From RGIG8244 sp045639325 (GTDB lineage Bacteria > Verrucomicrobiota > Lentisphaeria > Victivallales > UBA1829), in assembly GCA_045639325.1 (NCBI GenBank), contig JAZUCU010000048.1, forward strand, positions 124,001 through 188,000: 64,000 nt of DNA, read 5' to 3'. Every line of letters starts with the position of its first letter. Within the stretch, counting starts at the first letter, position 1. Below are positions 9,235 through 18,467 of the stretch, piece after piece. A model generated the notes under the pieces. It worked only from the letters and a program-made list of their open reading frames with translations, was not told the origin of the DNA and searched no databases. A program made the position numbers and the translations under genes.

Positions 9235-10080
9235 ATGGCAGACATTTATAATTTACGGATCATTCTCAATAAAAGAGCGCAAAAGTTATTGGACAATTTT
9301 GCATCGGTCATGGGCGGCCATATTGTGTTTTATGACCGGAACGGGGAAATCCTGACCACCGGGAAAGGGGAGGGGAACAGTCCGTTCTGTCTGTTGATGC
9401 AGAAACGTTATTTTTCCCAGGAACAATGCCGCAAACTGGATCACGATATGGAAGAAGAATGTGCGGCAACGGGGAAATGCGTCTGCTATCGGTGTCACGC
9501 CTTTCTCCGGGAAGCACTGCTGCCGGTTCACACGCCGGATGCCGGATTGCTGGGCTTTGTCATGTTCGGGCAGTTCCGGAGCGAAGAACAGTTACCTGCC
9601 GAACTCGCTGCTATGGCAAAAACGCAGAAGGAACGCCGGGAGTTGGAACGGTTGTACCGCACTGTGCCTTTGGTGTCGGACGATGCCATGGAGAATCTGA
9701 CCGGGCTGTTGGAAACGCTGGTGGAATACATTGCCGAGCGGGAACTTGTGAGTTTGTATTCGGATCCGCTGCTGCAGGATATCCGGAATTATATTGAAGC
9801 GAATTATCAGGAAAACATCAAGTTGGGCGATGCGGCAAAAAGTCTGCGCCGGAGTGTTTCCACATTGTCCCATTATCTGCAGCAGCATGCCGGTACGACC
9901 TTCAAGAAAATGTTGATAGAACGGCGTCTTTCTGCGGCGGAAACAATCATGCAGAGTCATCCGGATTGGAATATCGGCGAAGTGGCATCGGCATCCGGCT
10001 TTGAAGACCGTTATTATTTTTCCCGGATTTACCGTAAATATCGCGGTATTACGCCCGGTGAATTTCGCAAGAAGGTGTAA
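9235..10080 (+). CDS. AraC family regulator with PocR-type sensor domain
   Basis: A 281-aa regulator. Residues about 10-135 resemble the PocR ligand-binding domain: NFASVMGGHIVFYDRNG, a Cys-rich block with CVCYRCHAFLREALLPV, and GFVMFGQF. The C-terminal 110 residues are a double helix-turn-helix AraC domain ending in FEDRYYFSRIYRKYRGITPGEFR. Start ATG 9235 is preferred over GTG 9226 because GGTGA (9225-9229) then serves as the ribosome-binding site. It is transcribed away from the oxidoreductase-isomerase-deacetylase operon and probably activates it in response to a small metabolite. The ligand is unknown. Confidence 0.85.
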   Translation: MADIYNLRIILNKRAQKLLDNFASVMGGHIVFYDRNGEILTTGKGEGNSPFCLLMQKRYFSQEQCRKLDHDMEEECAATGKCVCYRCHAFLREALLPVHTPDAGLLGFVMFGQFRSEEQLPAELAAMAKTQKERRELERLYRTVPLVSDDAMENLTGLLETLVEYIAERELVSLYSDPLLQDIRNYIEANYQENIKLGDAAKSLRRSVSTLSHYLQQHAGTTFKKMLIERRLSAAETIMQSHPDWNIGEVASASGFEDRYYFSRIYRKYRGITPGEFRKKV

Positions 10081-10106
10081 TGCCTCGTTTTTTGCAAATA
10101 ATTCCC

Positions 10107-10135
10107 TTGCATTTTTAATTTTGCAGATGTATATT
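10107..10135 (+). promoter_or_regulatory. Predicted promoter for the PhnP-like gene
   Basis: TTGCAT (10107-10112), 17-bp spacer, TATATT (10130-10135). It lies in the 100-bp gap after the PocR/AraC gene. The string AGATGTATATTA here recurs upstream of the AraC gene at 61066. Confidence 0.55.
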
Positions 10136-10180
10136 AGCCTCCATCCTAAAAAATTAACAACAATAACAGGATCTGATTTT

Positions 10181-11014
10181 ATGAAATTTAAATTCCTTGG
10201 TACTGCCGCAGCAGAAGCTGTGCCCGCCCTTTTCTGTGAATGTGATGTTTGTGTCAATGCCGCAAAAAACAAAGGCAAAGATATCCGCCGCAGAGCATCT
10301 TATCTGTTGGACGATGATACTCTTGTTGACTTCGGCCCTGATGCATTTGCCCAGAGTCTGGAATTTGATGTGGATCTGCTTAAAATCAAACGTATTCTCT
10401 TCACCCATTGTCATGAAGACCACCTGAACCCCATCGAACTTTTGTGGCGCCGCCCCGGTTTCAGCAAAGTCTCCAAGAACATCAAAATCATGGGGTCCAA
10501 CATTATCCTTGCAACTCTGATGCAGGCTTATGCCAAATATACATGCATTACGGATTTTGAAACTGCTTTTGTGACACCGGTCATGTTGTGGCATGGCCAG
10601 GAAGTCACCGATGAAGAATTGACGGTTCTCCCGCTCAATGCAAATCATGCACCGGGTAAAAATGCCCATTTCTTCTCCATCACCAAAAATGGCAAAAACG
10701 TCCTCGTCGGTAACGATACCGGTTATTTCCCGGAAGCCAGTTGGGAATTGTTGAAAGGTAAGAAATTCGATATGGTTACCCTGGATGGAACCATGGGCTT
10801 CAAATATGCTGACAGCAGAGATGGTCACATGGGCGTGAATGTGGTTGTGGAAGTCCGTGACCGTCTGCGTGAAATGGGCTGCATTGATGATAACACGAAA
10901 GTCATCGTCACCCACTTCAGTCACAACGGCAACAGCACGCAGGCCGATTTGGAAGCCTTCTTCGTGCCGAAAGGCATTGAAGTTGCTTATGACGGTTTGA
11001 CTGTAGAAATCTAA
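10181..11014 (+). CDS. MBL-fold metallo-hydrolase, PhnP-like
   Basis: A 277-aa metallo-beta-lactamase-fold protein. It has the dinuclear metal motif THCHEDHLN (H76, H78, D80, H81), the later NANHAPGKNAHFF and VGNDTGYF, and HFSHNGNST near the end. An N-terminal CECDVC cluster (about residues 19-24) matches the structural zinc site of PhnP phosphodiesterases. PhnP cleaves cyclic ribose phosphodiesters, but no phosphonate genes are nearby, so the substrate here is open. ATG 10181 is chosen because longer in-frame starts overlap the previous gene and lie upstream of the predicted promoter. Confidence 0.82.
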   Translation: MKFKFLGTAAAEAVPALFCECDVCVNAAKNKGKDIRRRASYLLDDDTLVDFGPDAFAQSLEFDVDLLKIKRILFTHCHEDHLNPIELLWRRPGFSKVSKNIKIMGSNIILATLMQAYAKYTCITDFETAFVTPVMLWHGQEVTDEELTVLPLNANHAPGKNAHFFSITKNGKNVLVGNDTGYFPEASWELLKGKKFDMVTLDGTMGFKYADSRDGHMGVNVVVEVRDRLREMGCIDDNTKVIVTHFSHNGNSTQADLEAFFVPKGIEVAYDGLTVEI

Positions 11015-11030
11015 TCTGATAGTTTGACAC

Positions 11031-11079
11031 AAAAAATCCGGCAGTGTGTTACATGAAACACTCTGTCGGATTTTTTTTT
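11031..11079. terminator. Intrinsic terminator between convergent genes
   Basis: A-run, then an imperfect hairpin (TCCGGCAGTGTGTT against AACACTCTGTCGGA, with one mismatch and one G-T pair, loop near 11051-11056), then nine T. Terminates the PhnP-like gene and probably the opposing three-gene operon. Confidence 0.8.
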
Positions 11080-11095
11080 ACGTTATGAATGGAAA

Positions 11096-12172
11096 TCAAC
11101 GGAAACTGTTCAAGCCTTCGATGGCTTTTTTCTGTTTCAGCTGCCGGAGTTTTTCCAGAACATTTGCGGCAGCTGCGGTGTCGTTCTTTTTGACGGCATC
11201 GGCATACGCCTTTTTCAAATTATCCAGATCCGTTTTATTCAGTTCCATCTTTACTGCTTCAATCATTTCCCACTGAAATTCGGCAACGGGAATCTGCGGA
11301 TTCCATTCGATCTGCTTCATGAATTTTTCGATGGCATCGGCATTTTCCATAAAAAACCGGTTGACGGTATCGGTTGCGGGCTTGGCTTCGAACATACCCA
11401 GTGCAAAATCAAACTGCGGAATATTTTTCTCCGGATACATACGCATCAGAACCATTCCGCCTGTCTTGGGAACGTCAAGCGTTTTGATTTGCTGATGGGG
11501 GATAATCATAAAATTACCGGCATTATCCTGCATAAATTTGTTGTACAGAGCGATATACTGACTGGTCGGTTTCTGTTTGAAGCCGGCTGCTGTCAGATTG
11601 TAATCTTTTTCCAGGGTACGCAGATGCCGTTCCCGGTCTTTGGGACTGTTTGACTGATACGGGTAGGCACCGAAATCCATCCGCCAGATGGAGAAATTTT
11701 CTGCCTTTACCCGCATGAAAATCCAGTCGGTATGAGACGGGAACTGAATCAGGCGGAGCTTCAATTTACCCAGATTATCTACGCTGGGGAAGGTGATATC
11801 CGCCACAGCCGCGCCATTGATCACATTCATCGTGACCTGTTCCGGCAGGAATGTTGTAACCAGATTCTGAACGCCTTTCTTATATTCATAACATCCGAAA
11901 AAGTTCCAGATGCTCCAGCCGCCGTTAGTTCTCGGCATACGTCCGAATTCAAGACCGAAGAATTGATCGCCCCATTTGGATGGTTTTACAACCGTTTTGC
12001 CATCTTTTGTGGTATAGAGCAAAATCATTTTGCCGTTGTAGAAATTGATGTCGTACGAAACGATCGTATTTCCATTGGCTGATTTCTTTACCTTTTTATC
12101 CACGTGGGGATTGGCTGCGAAGGCGGAAACCATCGCAGCTGCGGCAAGAAAGAGAGTAATGAATACTTTCAT
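11096..12172 (-). CDS. Secreted protein of unknown function
   Basis: A 358-aa protein with a clear signal peptide (hydrophobic TLFLAAAAMVSAFA, cleavage expected near residue 20). The body is beta-rich and Trp/Tyr-rich (GGWSIWNFFGCYEYKKG, WRMDFGAYPY), which is compatible with a carbohydrate-binding sandwich or lyase-like fold. The last 60 residues are charged and helical (LDNLKKAYADAVKKND), possibly a coiled coil. I do not recognise a family. Its ATG overlaps the stop of the GH42-like gene (TAATG at 12170-12174), so the two are translationally coupled and probably act on the same substrate outside the cytoplasm. Confidence 0.75.
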   Translation of the reverse strand: MKVFITLFLAAAAMVSAFAANPHVDKKVKKSANGNTIVSYDINFYNGKMILLYTTKDGKTVVKPSKWGDQFFGLEFGRMPRTNGGWSIWNFFGCYEYKKGVQNLVTTFLPEQVTMNVINGAAVADITFPSVDNLGKLKLRLIQFPSHTDWIFMRVKAENFSIWRMDFGAYPYQSNSPKDRERHLRTLEKDYNLTAAGFKQKPTSQYIALYNKFMQDNAGNFMIIPHQQIKTLDVPKTGGMVLMRMYPEKNIPQFDFALGMFEAKPATDTVNRFFMENADAIEKFMKQIEWNPQIPVAEFQWEMIEAVKMELNKTDLDNLKKAYADAVKKNDTAAAANVLEKLRQLKQKKAIEGLNSFR

Positions 12173-15100
12173 TATTTCACCGTGAATTGAACTTTGGTTG
12201 TCAAGCCGGAAGCAACATCAGTCAATGTGGCTTTCCAGGTGCCGGCAGGTTCGTTATACGCAATGGCGCGAACCGGCAGATTCTGTGCACGGTCGAAGAC
12301 ATGTGTAAAGACATTTTTGCCATCGGGTGTGCTGATCTGCAAGCGGTAAATTCTACCGTCCTTGAGGGCGGGGAGGGCGAATTTCAGTTTGTCCCCGCGT
12401 ACGGCATTTGCCACGCTGAAAGAGGGCGCTTTCTGTTTCTGTGTGAACAGGCTCAACAGCTGGAGCGGAGATTTTTTGAAGTTCGCTGTAATGGCCTTGC
12501 CGGTACCGAGATATTTGCCATCCGCATTGTAAACGTGGTAGGTCTGGGGGAATGTGACCTTGACCGGCTGATTCATGTTCTGCGGGCTCTGCATGATGCC
12601 CAACAGGACAAAGTCTTTATTCTGACGGAGACGTACCATTGTGCTGTCCGCCACTTTCCCGACGGTGAATTTTGGCGCGGCATTGGCGTTTTTCATCAGA
12701 GAAAGGAACCACTGATCGAACATGGCGGCAGATGCTGCAGTATTGGCGGCGGATGCGATACTGAAGTTGAAGAGAATCGCTTTTCCTTTACCAAATTTGC
12801 GTGTGACAAAGACCTGTTTGCCCTGGGGAACGCGTTTTGCGTGGAATTTACCCAGTTTGAGTTCTTTGAATGTCTGAGTTTCCGCATTTTTGAACGTGAT
12901 GTTGCCAAACAGGGCTTTCAACGGATTGGTTTCATTGATGCGGAGATTTTCATTCATGATCGCCGGATTGACGTCTGCAATCACCGTACCGCCGTTTTTC
13001 ACGTAATCCAGAATGGCTTTACATTCTTTCTCGCTGAGTGCGGATGTGCCGCAGAGGAAAAGAAGTTTTGCCTTTTTCAGACGTTCGAGAGAGTTGACAG
13101 AGATAAAGTCAAAACCGGCTCCGGTGCGGTAGGCACTGCGGATCAGAGAGGGCAGACCGTCATGAGGATTGAGGCAGCGTTTATCCAGGTGTGCGGCGGC
13201 GGTGGAGGGATGGCTCCAATAGAAATAGACGCCGTTGTTGATCAGATCGTTACGGACCATGAGCTGTGCGGAACCGTTTTTCAGTCTGTCCAGATCGTCC
13301 AGATATTTTCTGACATAACCGGCAATGGTCAGGTCGCAGCCCACACTGCTGTGATTGCTTCCGGGATTACCGGCGAACCAGGCGTTGCCGTTGACGGTAC
13401 CGAGCAGCAGGTCTTTGTTCAGCGGGACAACATAATCACTGCGTCCGCTGTGACTGCCGGGGTAACCGCCCCACCAGAGAGAACGGATTTTTTCTTTGCC
13501 GAAGCTGCGGAGCAGTTCATCGCCCACCAGATTGGAGTAGGGGCCCCAATATTCCAGTGTTTTCATGGTGAGTTCCAGGTTACCCGGCTCACTGCCTTCT
13601 GCACCGACTTTTGCTTCGGGATCGTATTTGCGGATTTCTTCCCGGAGGAAGGCATGTGCATCCGCATACATCTGTTCGATATATTCGCGATGATCGTTCC
13701 ATGCCGGATAAATGGCTTTATCTTTGGCTTCTTTCAGCGGCATGTGGGGGACTTCATCGAAAGACTTGTAATTGCTCTTGTAGTTGTAATTAAGATTCTT
13801 GATGGTTTTATATTTCTTTTCCAGGAACTTGCGGAAATAAATCAGGTCGTAGGGACCATATCCGCTTTCCAGATCCAGATGGTTTTCGTCACCCAGGTTG
13901 TAAACGGCGGCACTGTATTTCGGCAGATTGATCATCCGGTTGCGGATCCCTTCCGCCCAGAGTTTCTGTACTTCCGGACGGTAGAAGCAATGGTCGCCGT
14001 TCAATGCTTTCAAATCTTTGCTGAATTTGGAAGGCAGGAAGAACCAGTTCTTGGTTTCCACATTGCCCTTGGGGGATTTGTAGAAGCAGACACGTACCAT
14101 GTAGGGAATCATCTTCATATTCAGAAGAGCACTTACGCGGACGTTGGTACCATTCTGTTTCGGATGATTCAGAATCAGATTCCAGCCCAGACGGTCAACG
14201 GTCTGACGGGCGAGGTGTTCGCCGTTATCGTTTTCGGGACCATCCCAGCCAACCTGCCAGTAATCATCCATGGAAGGATTGGGGAAGAAGACTTCTTTTT
14301 CTGCGATGTCTTTGACGTTTTTATTATCCTTGACGCTTGCACGGAGATAACCGGCAATTGTGGGCATGTAATAATCTGTGATAGCGAATTTGACATTTTT
14401 TGCATTGGCGGGGATACGGATTTCTTTCCGCAGCCAGACATTGCCATAGGGAGAGTCAAACAGTTCCACAACGGCGGTCATGGTTTTCGCCGCAGGTTCA
14501 CCAAGGACCAGTTCGCCGGTGATGGCTTTCTGTTTTGCAAAAGTATCATTCATATTCAGTTTCAAACCGCCGACAGAAGACTTTACGGTAAATTCTTCCA
14601 CCAGGAACGCACCGTTTGCGCCCAGCTGATCTTTGTAATAGGTTCCTGCAGGGAGTGCATTTTTGTTTGCTGTCACATCCTTATTCCATGCATCGCGGAT
14701 ACGGATAACCGGTTTGCCGCTGACGTTGATTTCTTTTCCTGCAGCATAGCGCATGAGCAGAGCCACGTATGCGGCGGCATTTTCCTGCTGCGTTTTCCAT
14801 TGATTGCTGTAAACAACACGGGGGAGAAGGGTATGCCCGTTGGTGTTAGCAATTTTGTTCCAGGAGAGAGTGATAAATTTACCTTTGCCGACCTGCCATG
14901 CTTCAATTTTTGCTTTTTGAGAAGGCTGGGCGAATTTGCTGAAGACTGCCGGGACTTTGATCGGATTCGTGTACAGTTTCCGATAGGGGAGACGTCCGAC
15001 TCTGCCAGATTCGATAATAATCAGACTTTTACCGTTCCGGACATCATTCAGGATCCGGTACTGTGCTTTTTCCGGCAATTTTGCAAAGGCGAACTGACCG

Positions 15101-15462
15101 ATGACATATACGTCATATTCTTTGTTCAAGGTAGAGGAAAGCTCGTTGCTTTTTTCAAAAATGCTGGTACCTTTGTGCGTACTTTCGTACATGTCTTCCT
15201 GGGCAAAAGAATATCTGCCTGCGGTTGTGAAAAAGGCGGCATCCATATCCATACGCTGAAGAACTTCCACGGAATCCCGGGCACCGGAACGCATGAGAAT
15301 GAACAGAGTCCGGATGGGTTCTGCATCTTTTTTCTGCTGGAATGTGTAATGGGGGGTGACGTAATCGCGGGTGATCTTGTTCAGAAATCCGCTGTCGTGC
15401 TTCGCTGTCAGGGACAGTGTCAAAAGTGTCAGTGTCAGAACTGATAACGCTTTTACTTTCAT
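12172..15462 (-). CDS. Secreted GH42-like beta-galactosidase-type enzyme with GATase-like domain
   Basis: A 1096-aa exported protein with signal peptide (hydrophobic LSVLTLTLLTLSLTA). An N-terminal beta-rich region is followed by a TIM-barrel-like part from about residue 410 (RQTVDRLGWNLIL). It carries candidate acidic residues in YNLGDENHLDLESG (about residue 524) and VGDELLRSFG (about 647). From about 780 to 930 there is a segment like the beta-galactosidase trimerisation/GATase domain (KLLFLCGTSALSEKEC, GGTVIADVNP, KGKAILFNFS). This order resembles GH42, but the catalytic motifs are divergent, so the sugar specificity is uncertain. It lies 30 bases after the CBM9-like gene and overlaps the next gene by one base. 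Confidence 0.7.
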   Translation of the reverse strand: MKVKALSVLTLTLLTLSLTAKHDSGFLNKITRDYVTPHYTFQQKKDAEPIRTLFILMRSGARDSVEVLQRMDMDAAFFTTAGRYSFAQEDMYESTHKGTSIFEKSNELSSTLNKEYDVYVIGQFAFAKLPEKAQYRILNDVRNGKSLIIIESGRVGRLPYRKLYTNPIKVPAVFSKFAQPSQKAKIEAWQVGKGKFITLSWNKIANTNGHTLLPRVVYSNQWKTQQENAAAYVALLMRYAAGKEINVSGKPVIRIRDAWNKDVTANKNALPAGTYYKDQLGANGAFLVEEFTVKSSVGGLKLNMNDTFAKQKAITGELVLGEPAAKTMTAVVELFDSPYGNVWLRKEIRIPANAKNVKFAITDYYMPTIAGYLRASVKDNKNVKDIAEKEVFFPNPSMDDYWQVGWDGPENDNGEHLARQTVDRLGWNLILNHPKQNGTNVRVSALLNMKMIPYMVRVCFYKSPKGNVETKNWFFLPSKFSKDLKALNGDHCFYRPEVQKLWAEGIRNRMINLPKYSAAVYNLGDENHLDLESGYGPYDLIYFRKFLEKKYKTIKNLNYNYKSNYKSFDEVPHMPLKEAKDKAIYPAWNDHREYIEQMYADAHAFLREEIRKYDPEAKVGAEGSEPGNLELTMKTLEYWGPYSNLVGDELLRSFGKEKIRSLWWGGYPGSHSGRSDYVVPLNKDLLLGTVNGNAWFAGNPGSNHSSVGCDLTIAGYVRKYLDDLDRLKNGSAQLMVRNDLINNGVYFYWSHPSTAAAHLDKRCLNPHDGLPSLIRSAYRTGAGFDFISVNSLERLKKAKLLFLCGTSALSEKECKAILDYVKNGGTVIADVNPAIMNENLRINETNPLKALFGNITFKNAETQTFKELKLGKFHAKRVPQGKQVFVTRKFGKGKAILFNFSIASAANTAASAAMFDQWFLSLMKNANAAPKFTVGKVADSTMVRLRQNKDFVLLGIMQSPQNMNQPVKVTFPQTYHVYNADGKYLGTGKAITANFKKSPLQLLSLFTQKQKAPSFSVANAVRGDKLKFALPALKDGRIYRLQISTPDGKNVFTHVFDRAQNLPVRAIAYNEPAGTWKATLTDVASGLTTKVQFTVK

Positions 15463-15492
15463 ATTCGCTCCTTGTATATGATTTTTTACTTA

Positions 15493-16530
15493 TTAATTGA
15501 AGTCATTTTCCAGTGCGACTTTCCACTGGAATTGTTCCGCCTTGTTGGCAAGTTCGTTCAGTGTGCGGATAAGCTGAATCGACTTGGGAATATTGCGGAG
15601 TGCATTGTTGTATTCTTTCTGCAATGCGGCATCTTCCTTCTTATATTTTGCAGGTGCTTTCACCGCAGAAAATATTTTGCTGATCCGGGTTTTCTGCTCA
15701 TCAATCATGGCATTCAGAGTAGTCTGCTGCAAGCCATTGCCTGCATTGAAGAGCACATCCTGATCAAGACCGAGACACCAGGGCGGTGTCATTTTTTTAT
15801 CCAGAACCGCTGCAATTTTTTTGATGTCATTCTTTTCGCCCTCCTTGAGGAAACAGAGGAATCCGAAGTTGGAGGTTGCCGCATAATTTCCGCCGGGAGA
15901 GGAGGTTGTGCCGATAAAACTGCCACTTCCCCATGCGTAGCGGACATGACAGAACGTCCAGATATCGCCGGATCGTGCTTTCTTGCCGAGTGTTTCCCAG
16001 GGCCAGAAAGATTCGATATACCATGCATTTTTGCCAATCCGGACTTTGACTTCCCAACCATCCGCAGTCCAGTCTGTTCTGGTGACGGCGCCGTCGATAC
16101 GCCAGATATCAGAGAGAGTTCCGATGGCATTGATTACGAATTTGCGCCATCCGATACCGGCTGCATCGGAGTCGATATAAATTTCTGTGCAGTCATCCTG
16201 CCAGAGATTGCCGTTATCGCGTTCTGTGACGGTGATGCGGAGTTTATCGGGGTTCTCTTCAAAGTGTGTGATCCCCATATACAAGCCCTGTTCGGTATAG
16301 ACCATTTTGATGGAGTTTTTGAGCTTGCCGGGCCCGGGATTCGGTTTGAAATATTCGTAGGAGGATGTATAATCCATGGCATTCTGCCAGCACGGATCAT
16401 CGAGTTTACCATCAAGGACGGGGGCATTTTTTGTCGATCTTGCGCAATAGAACGAGACTTCCCGCATGTTAGCGAAAAGCGTCGACGCCGCACACAGAAA
16501 AATCCCTGCATAAAGCCATTTTGTTTTCAC
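15493..16530 (-). CDS. Secreted CBM9-like carbohydrate-binding protein
   Basis: A 345-aa exported protein, signal peptide LYAGIFLCAASTLFA. Residues about 25-235 match the family 9 carbohydrate-binding module pattern: APVLDGKLDDPCWQNA, GLYMGITHFE, DDCTEIYIDSDA, RIDGAVTRTDWTADGWEVKV and an aromatic tail. The C-terminal 90 residues are helical and charged. The start is GTG 16528-16530; AAAGGA lies about 10 bases upstream. No in-frame ATG fits better, because the signal peptide begins right here. First gene of the operon with the GH42-like enzyme and the unknown secreted protein, and probably the substrate-capturing partner. Confidence 0.82.
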   Translation of the reverse strand: MKTKWLYAGIFLCAASTLFANMREVSFYCARSTKNAPVLDGKLDDPCWQNAMDYTSSYEYFKPNPGPGKLKNSIKMVYTEQGLYMGITHFEENPDKLRITVTERDNGNLWQDDCTEIYIDSDAAGIGWRKFVINAIGTLSDIWRIDGAVTRTDWTADGWEVKVRIGKNAWYIESFWPWETLGKKARSGDIWTFCHVRYAWGSGSFIGTTSSPGGNYAATSNFGFLCFLKEGEKNDIKKIAAVLDKKMTPPWCLGLDQDVLFNAGNGLQQTTLNAMIDEQKTRISKIFSAVKAPAKYKKEDAALQKEYNNALRNIPKSIQLIRTLNELANKAEQFQWKVALENDFN

Positions 16531-16585
16531 GTTGTTCGATTCCTTTTGTTGTTATGATTTTATACTGCTTTCTTTCACTGTATCC

Positions 16586-16617
16586 AGTATTATAATACTA
16601 TATTATGGCATTTTCAA
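16586..16617 (-). promoter_or_regulatory. Promoter with palindromic operator over the -10 box
   Basis: Minus strand: TTGAAA (16612-16617), 17-bp spacer, TATAAT (16589-16594). The -10 is embedded in the perfect 14-bp palindrome AGTATTATAATACT (16586-16599), placed as expected for a repressor operator on the CBM9-like/GH42-like operon. Confidence 0.65.
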
Positions 16618-16743
16618 ATTGAAATACTAAAAAATCGGTAAATCTTTTTGCTTATCTTTGTTTTTTTGTTTGTTTTTTCTCCTTTGCGCATTATATTATT
16701 TTTCACCCGCTTTATTTACAGTGAAATCAAGGAGAAATGTTCG

Positions 16744-18441
16744 ATGGATTTCAAAATCATGCTTTGCAGTTCGTTGACCAAAGTCATGCCGCAGGAGGAG
16801 CCTGCTGCGTTGAAACGGAAAACGTTTTCTGTGTTGAAAGGTGAAAAATTTTCTTTCCAGCTTGCCAGTCTCGGAAAAGCAAACTGGTTTTCTCACCTGA
16901 TTCCAGTTACCGTTGAGTCGGAACTGAAAAAATATATCCGTATCCGTTCCGTAGAAAATGTGCCCGTGGAATGGATGCCCGATCAGGTGGATGATGATGT
17001 TGTTTCCAATCGCATCGGATTTTATCCCGATGTCCTCCGGGATTTGCCGGAAGGAAAATATTTCCGCGCACACCGCAATATCTGGAATTCTCTCTGGTTC
17101 GATGTAAATGTGCCGAAAACTTGCAAGGCGGGTAAGTATTCCATCAAAATCACTTTGTCAGTGCCGGAAATTGATCTGGATGCCAATCCGGAATTCAATG
17201 AGTCCGGTCGGGAAGAGTTTACACAGTCGTTGACACTGGAAGTTATCGATGCTGTTCTCCCGCCGCAGAAATTGAAAAATACACATTGGTTCCATTCGGA
17301 CTGTCTGATGGAACATTATGGTTTTGAAGCATTCAGCCCCGCCTATTGGGATTGTGTCAGTGCCTTCATGAAGACTGCCGCTGATCACGGAATCAATATG
17401 ATTCTGACGCCGATCTTTACCCCGCCATTGGATACACGGGTTGGCGGAGAACGTCCCACGGTTCAGCTGGTCAAAGTGAAATATGCCAAGGGTAAATATT
17501 CCTTCGACTTTGCGCTCCTTGAAAAATGGATCGATGTTGCCGGAAAAGCGGGAATCAAATATTTTGAAATGTCACACCTCTTTACCCAGTGGGGCGCGGG
17601 ATTCACACCGAAAATCATGGCGGAAGTCAATGGAAAAGAAAAACGTATCTTTGGCTGGGATGTAGCGGCGACTTCGAAAAAATATCAGGATTTTCTTAAA
17701 GCCTTCCTGCCGGAACTTGTGGCTTTTATTGATGGTAAAAAATTGCACGATAAAGTCTATTTCCATTGTTCCGATGAGCCTTCCCTGGCACATCTGGAAA
17801 ATTACAAAAAGGCTTCCACTCTGCTGAGGAAATATTTGAAAGATTTCCGGATTTTTGATGCCCTTTCCAAACCGGATTTCTATCAGAACGGTTTGATTTC
17901 CATCCCCGTTCCCAGCGAAACACATCTGGATCAATTCATGTCCCTTGATGTGCCGGAACGGTGGACATATTACTGTTGCGAACCGTTGACGGAGTACAGT
18001 AACCGTTTTATTTACATGACTTCATCCCGTAACCGTACGTTCGGTTTGCTGCTGTATTATTACGGTGTGGAAGGCTTCCTGCATTGGGGCTTCAATTTCT
18101 ATAATGCCTGTCTCTCGGCGTTCAAGATTGATCCTTATACTGTAACCTGTGCAAATTATACTTATCCTGCCGGCGATGGCTTCCTGGTATATCCGGGCGC
18201 AAACGGCAAGCCGGAAGATTCTCTGCGTTTGGAAGTGTTCCATCACGGATTGCAGGATCAGCGTGCATTGGAATTGCTGGAAAAACTCATTGGACGGGAT
18301 AAAGTTCTGAAACTTCTTGACTCTGCCGTCCCCGGCGGCAAGATGTCGATGAAGAATTATTTGAAAGGCGAAGATGCCTTATGGAATTTGCGTGAAAAAG
18401 TGAATTCTCTGATCAAAAAGAATCTTCCCCGCTCAAAGTAA
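16744..18441 (+). CDS. GH123-like (DUF4091) glycoside hydrolase, copy A
   Basis: A 565-aa cytosolic protein. An N-terminal beta domain of about 160 residues precedes a TIM barrel whose FHCSDEPS motif (D344-E345) is the Asp-Glu pair used by GH123 beta-N-acetylgalactosaminidases for substrate-assisted hydrolysis. The Trp-rich LHWGFNFYNA and YTYPAGDGFLVYPG are typical of DUF4091. The start at 16744 has AAGGAG at 16729-16734 and aligns with the paralogue downstream. It is followed directly by that paralogue (stop 18441), so the two are co-transcribed. No signal peptide, so the substrate must be internalised. Activity on N-acetylgalactosamine is inferred only from the family. Confidence 0.85.
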   Translation: MDFKIMLCSSLTKVMPQEEPAALKRKTFSVLKGEKFSFQLASLGKANWFSHLIPVTVESELKKYIRIRSVENVPVEWMPDQVDDDVVSNRIGFYPDVLRDLPEGKYFRAHRNIWNSLWFDVNVPKTCKAGKYSIKITLSVPEIDLDANPEFNESGREEFTQSLTLEVIDAVLPPQKLKNTHWFHSDCLMEHYGFEAFSPAYWDCVSAFMKTAADHGINMILTPIFTPPLDTRVGGERPTVQLVKVKYAKGKYSFDFALLEKWIDVAGKAGIKYFEMSHLFTQWGAGFTPKIMAEVNGKEKRIFGWDVAATSKKYQDFLKAFLPELVAFIDGKKLHDKVYFHCSDEPSLAHLENYKKASTLLRKYLKDFRIFDALSKPDFYQNGLISIPVPSETHLDQFMSLDVPERWTYYCCEPLTEYSNRFIYMTSSRNRTFGLLLYYYGVEGFLHWGFNFYNACLSAFKIDPYTVTCANYTYPAGDGFLVYPGANGKPEDSLRLEVFHHGLQDQRALELLEKLIGRDKVLKLLDSAVPGGKMSMKNYLKGEDALWNLREKVNSLIKKNLPRSK

Positions 18442-18467
18442 TGGCTGAAATAGAAGGATTTTACAAT

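Noticed and set aside
10001..10180. 60-residue extension of the PhnP-like protein
   Set aside because: It overlaps the end of the PocR/AraC gene and lies upstream of the predicted promoter.
12187..15444. Very long open frame (over 1000 codons) on the plus strand opposite the GH42-like gene
   Set aside because: It is antisense to a gene with signal peptide, ribosome-binding site and operon context. The translated product is rich in Cys, Phe and Ile without domain motifs. Codon bias of the sense strand keeps the antisense frame open.
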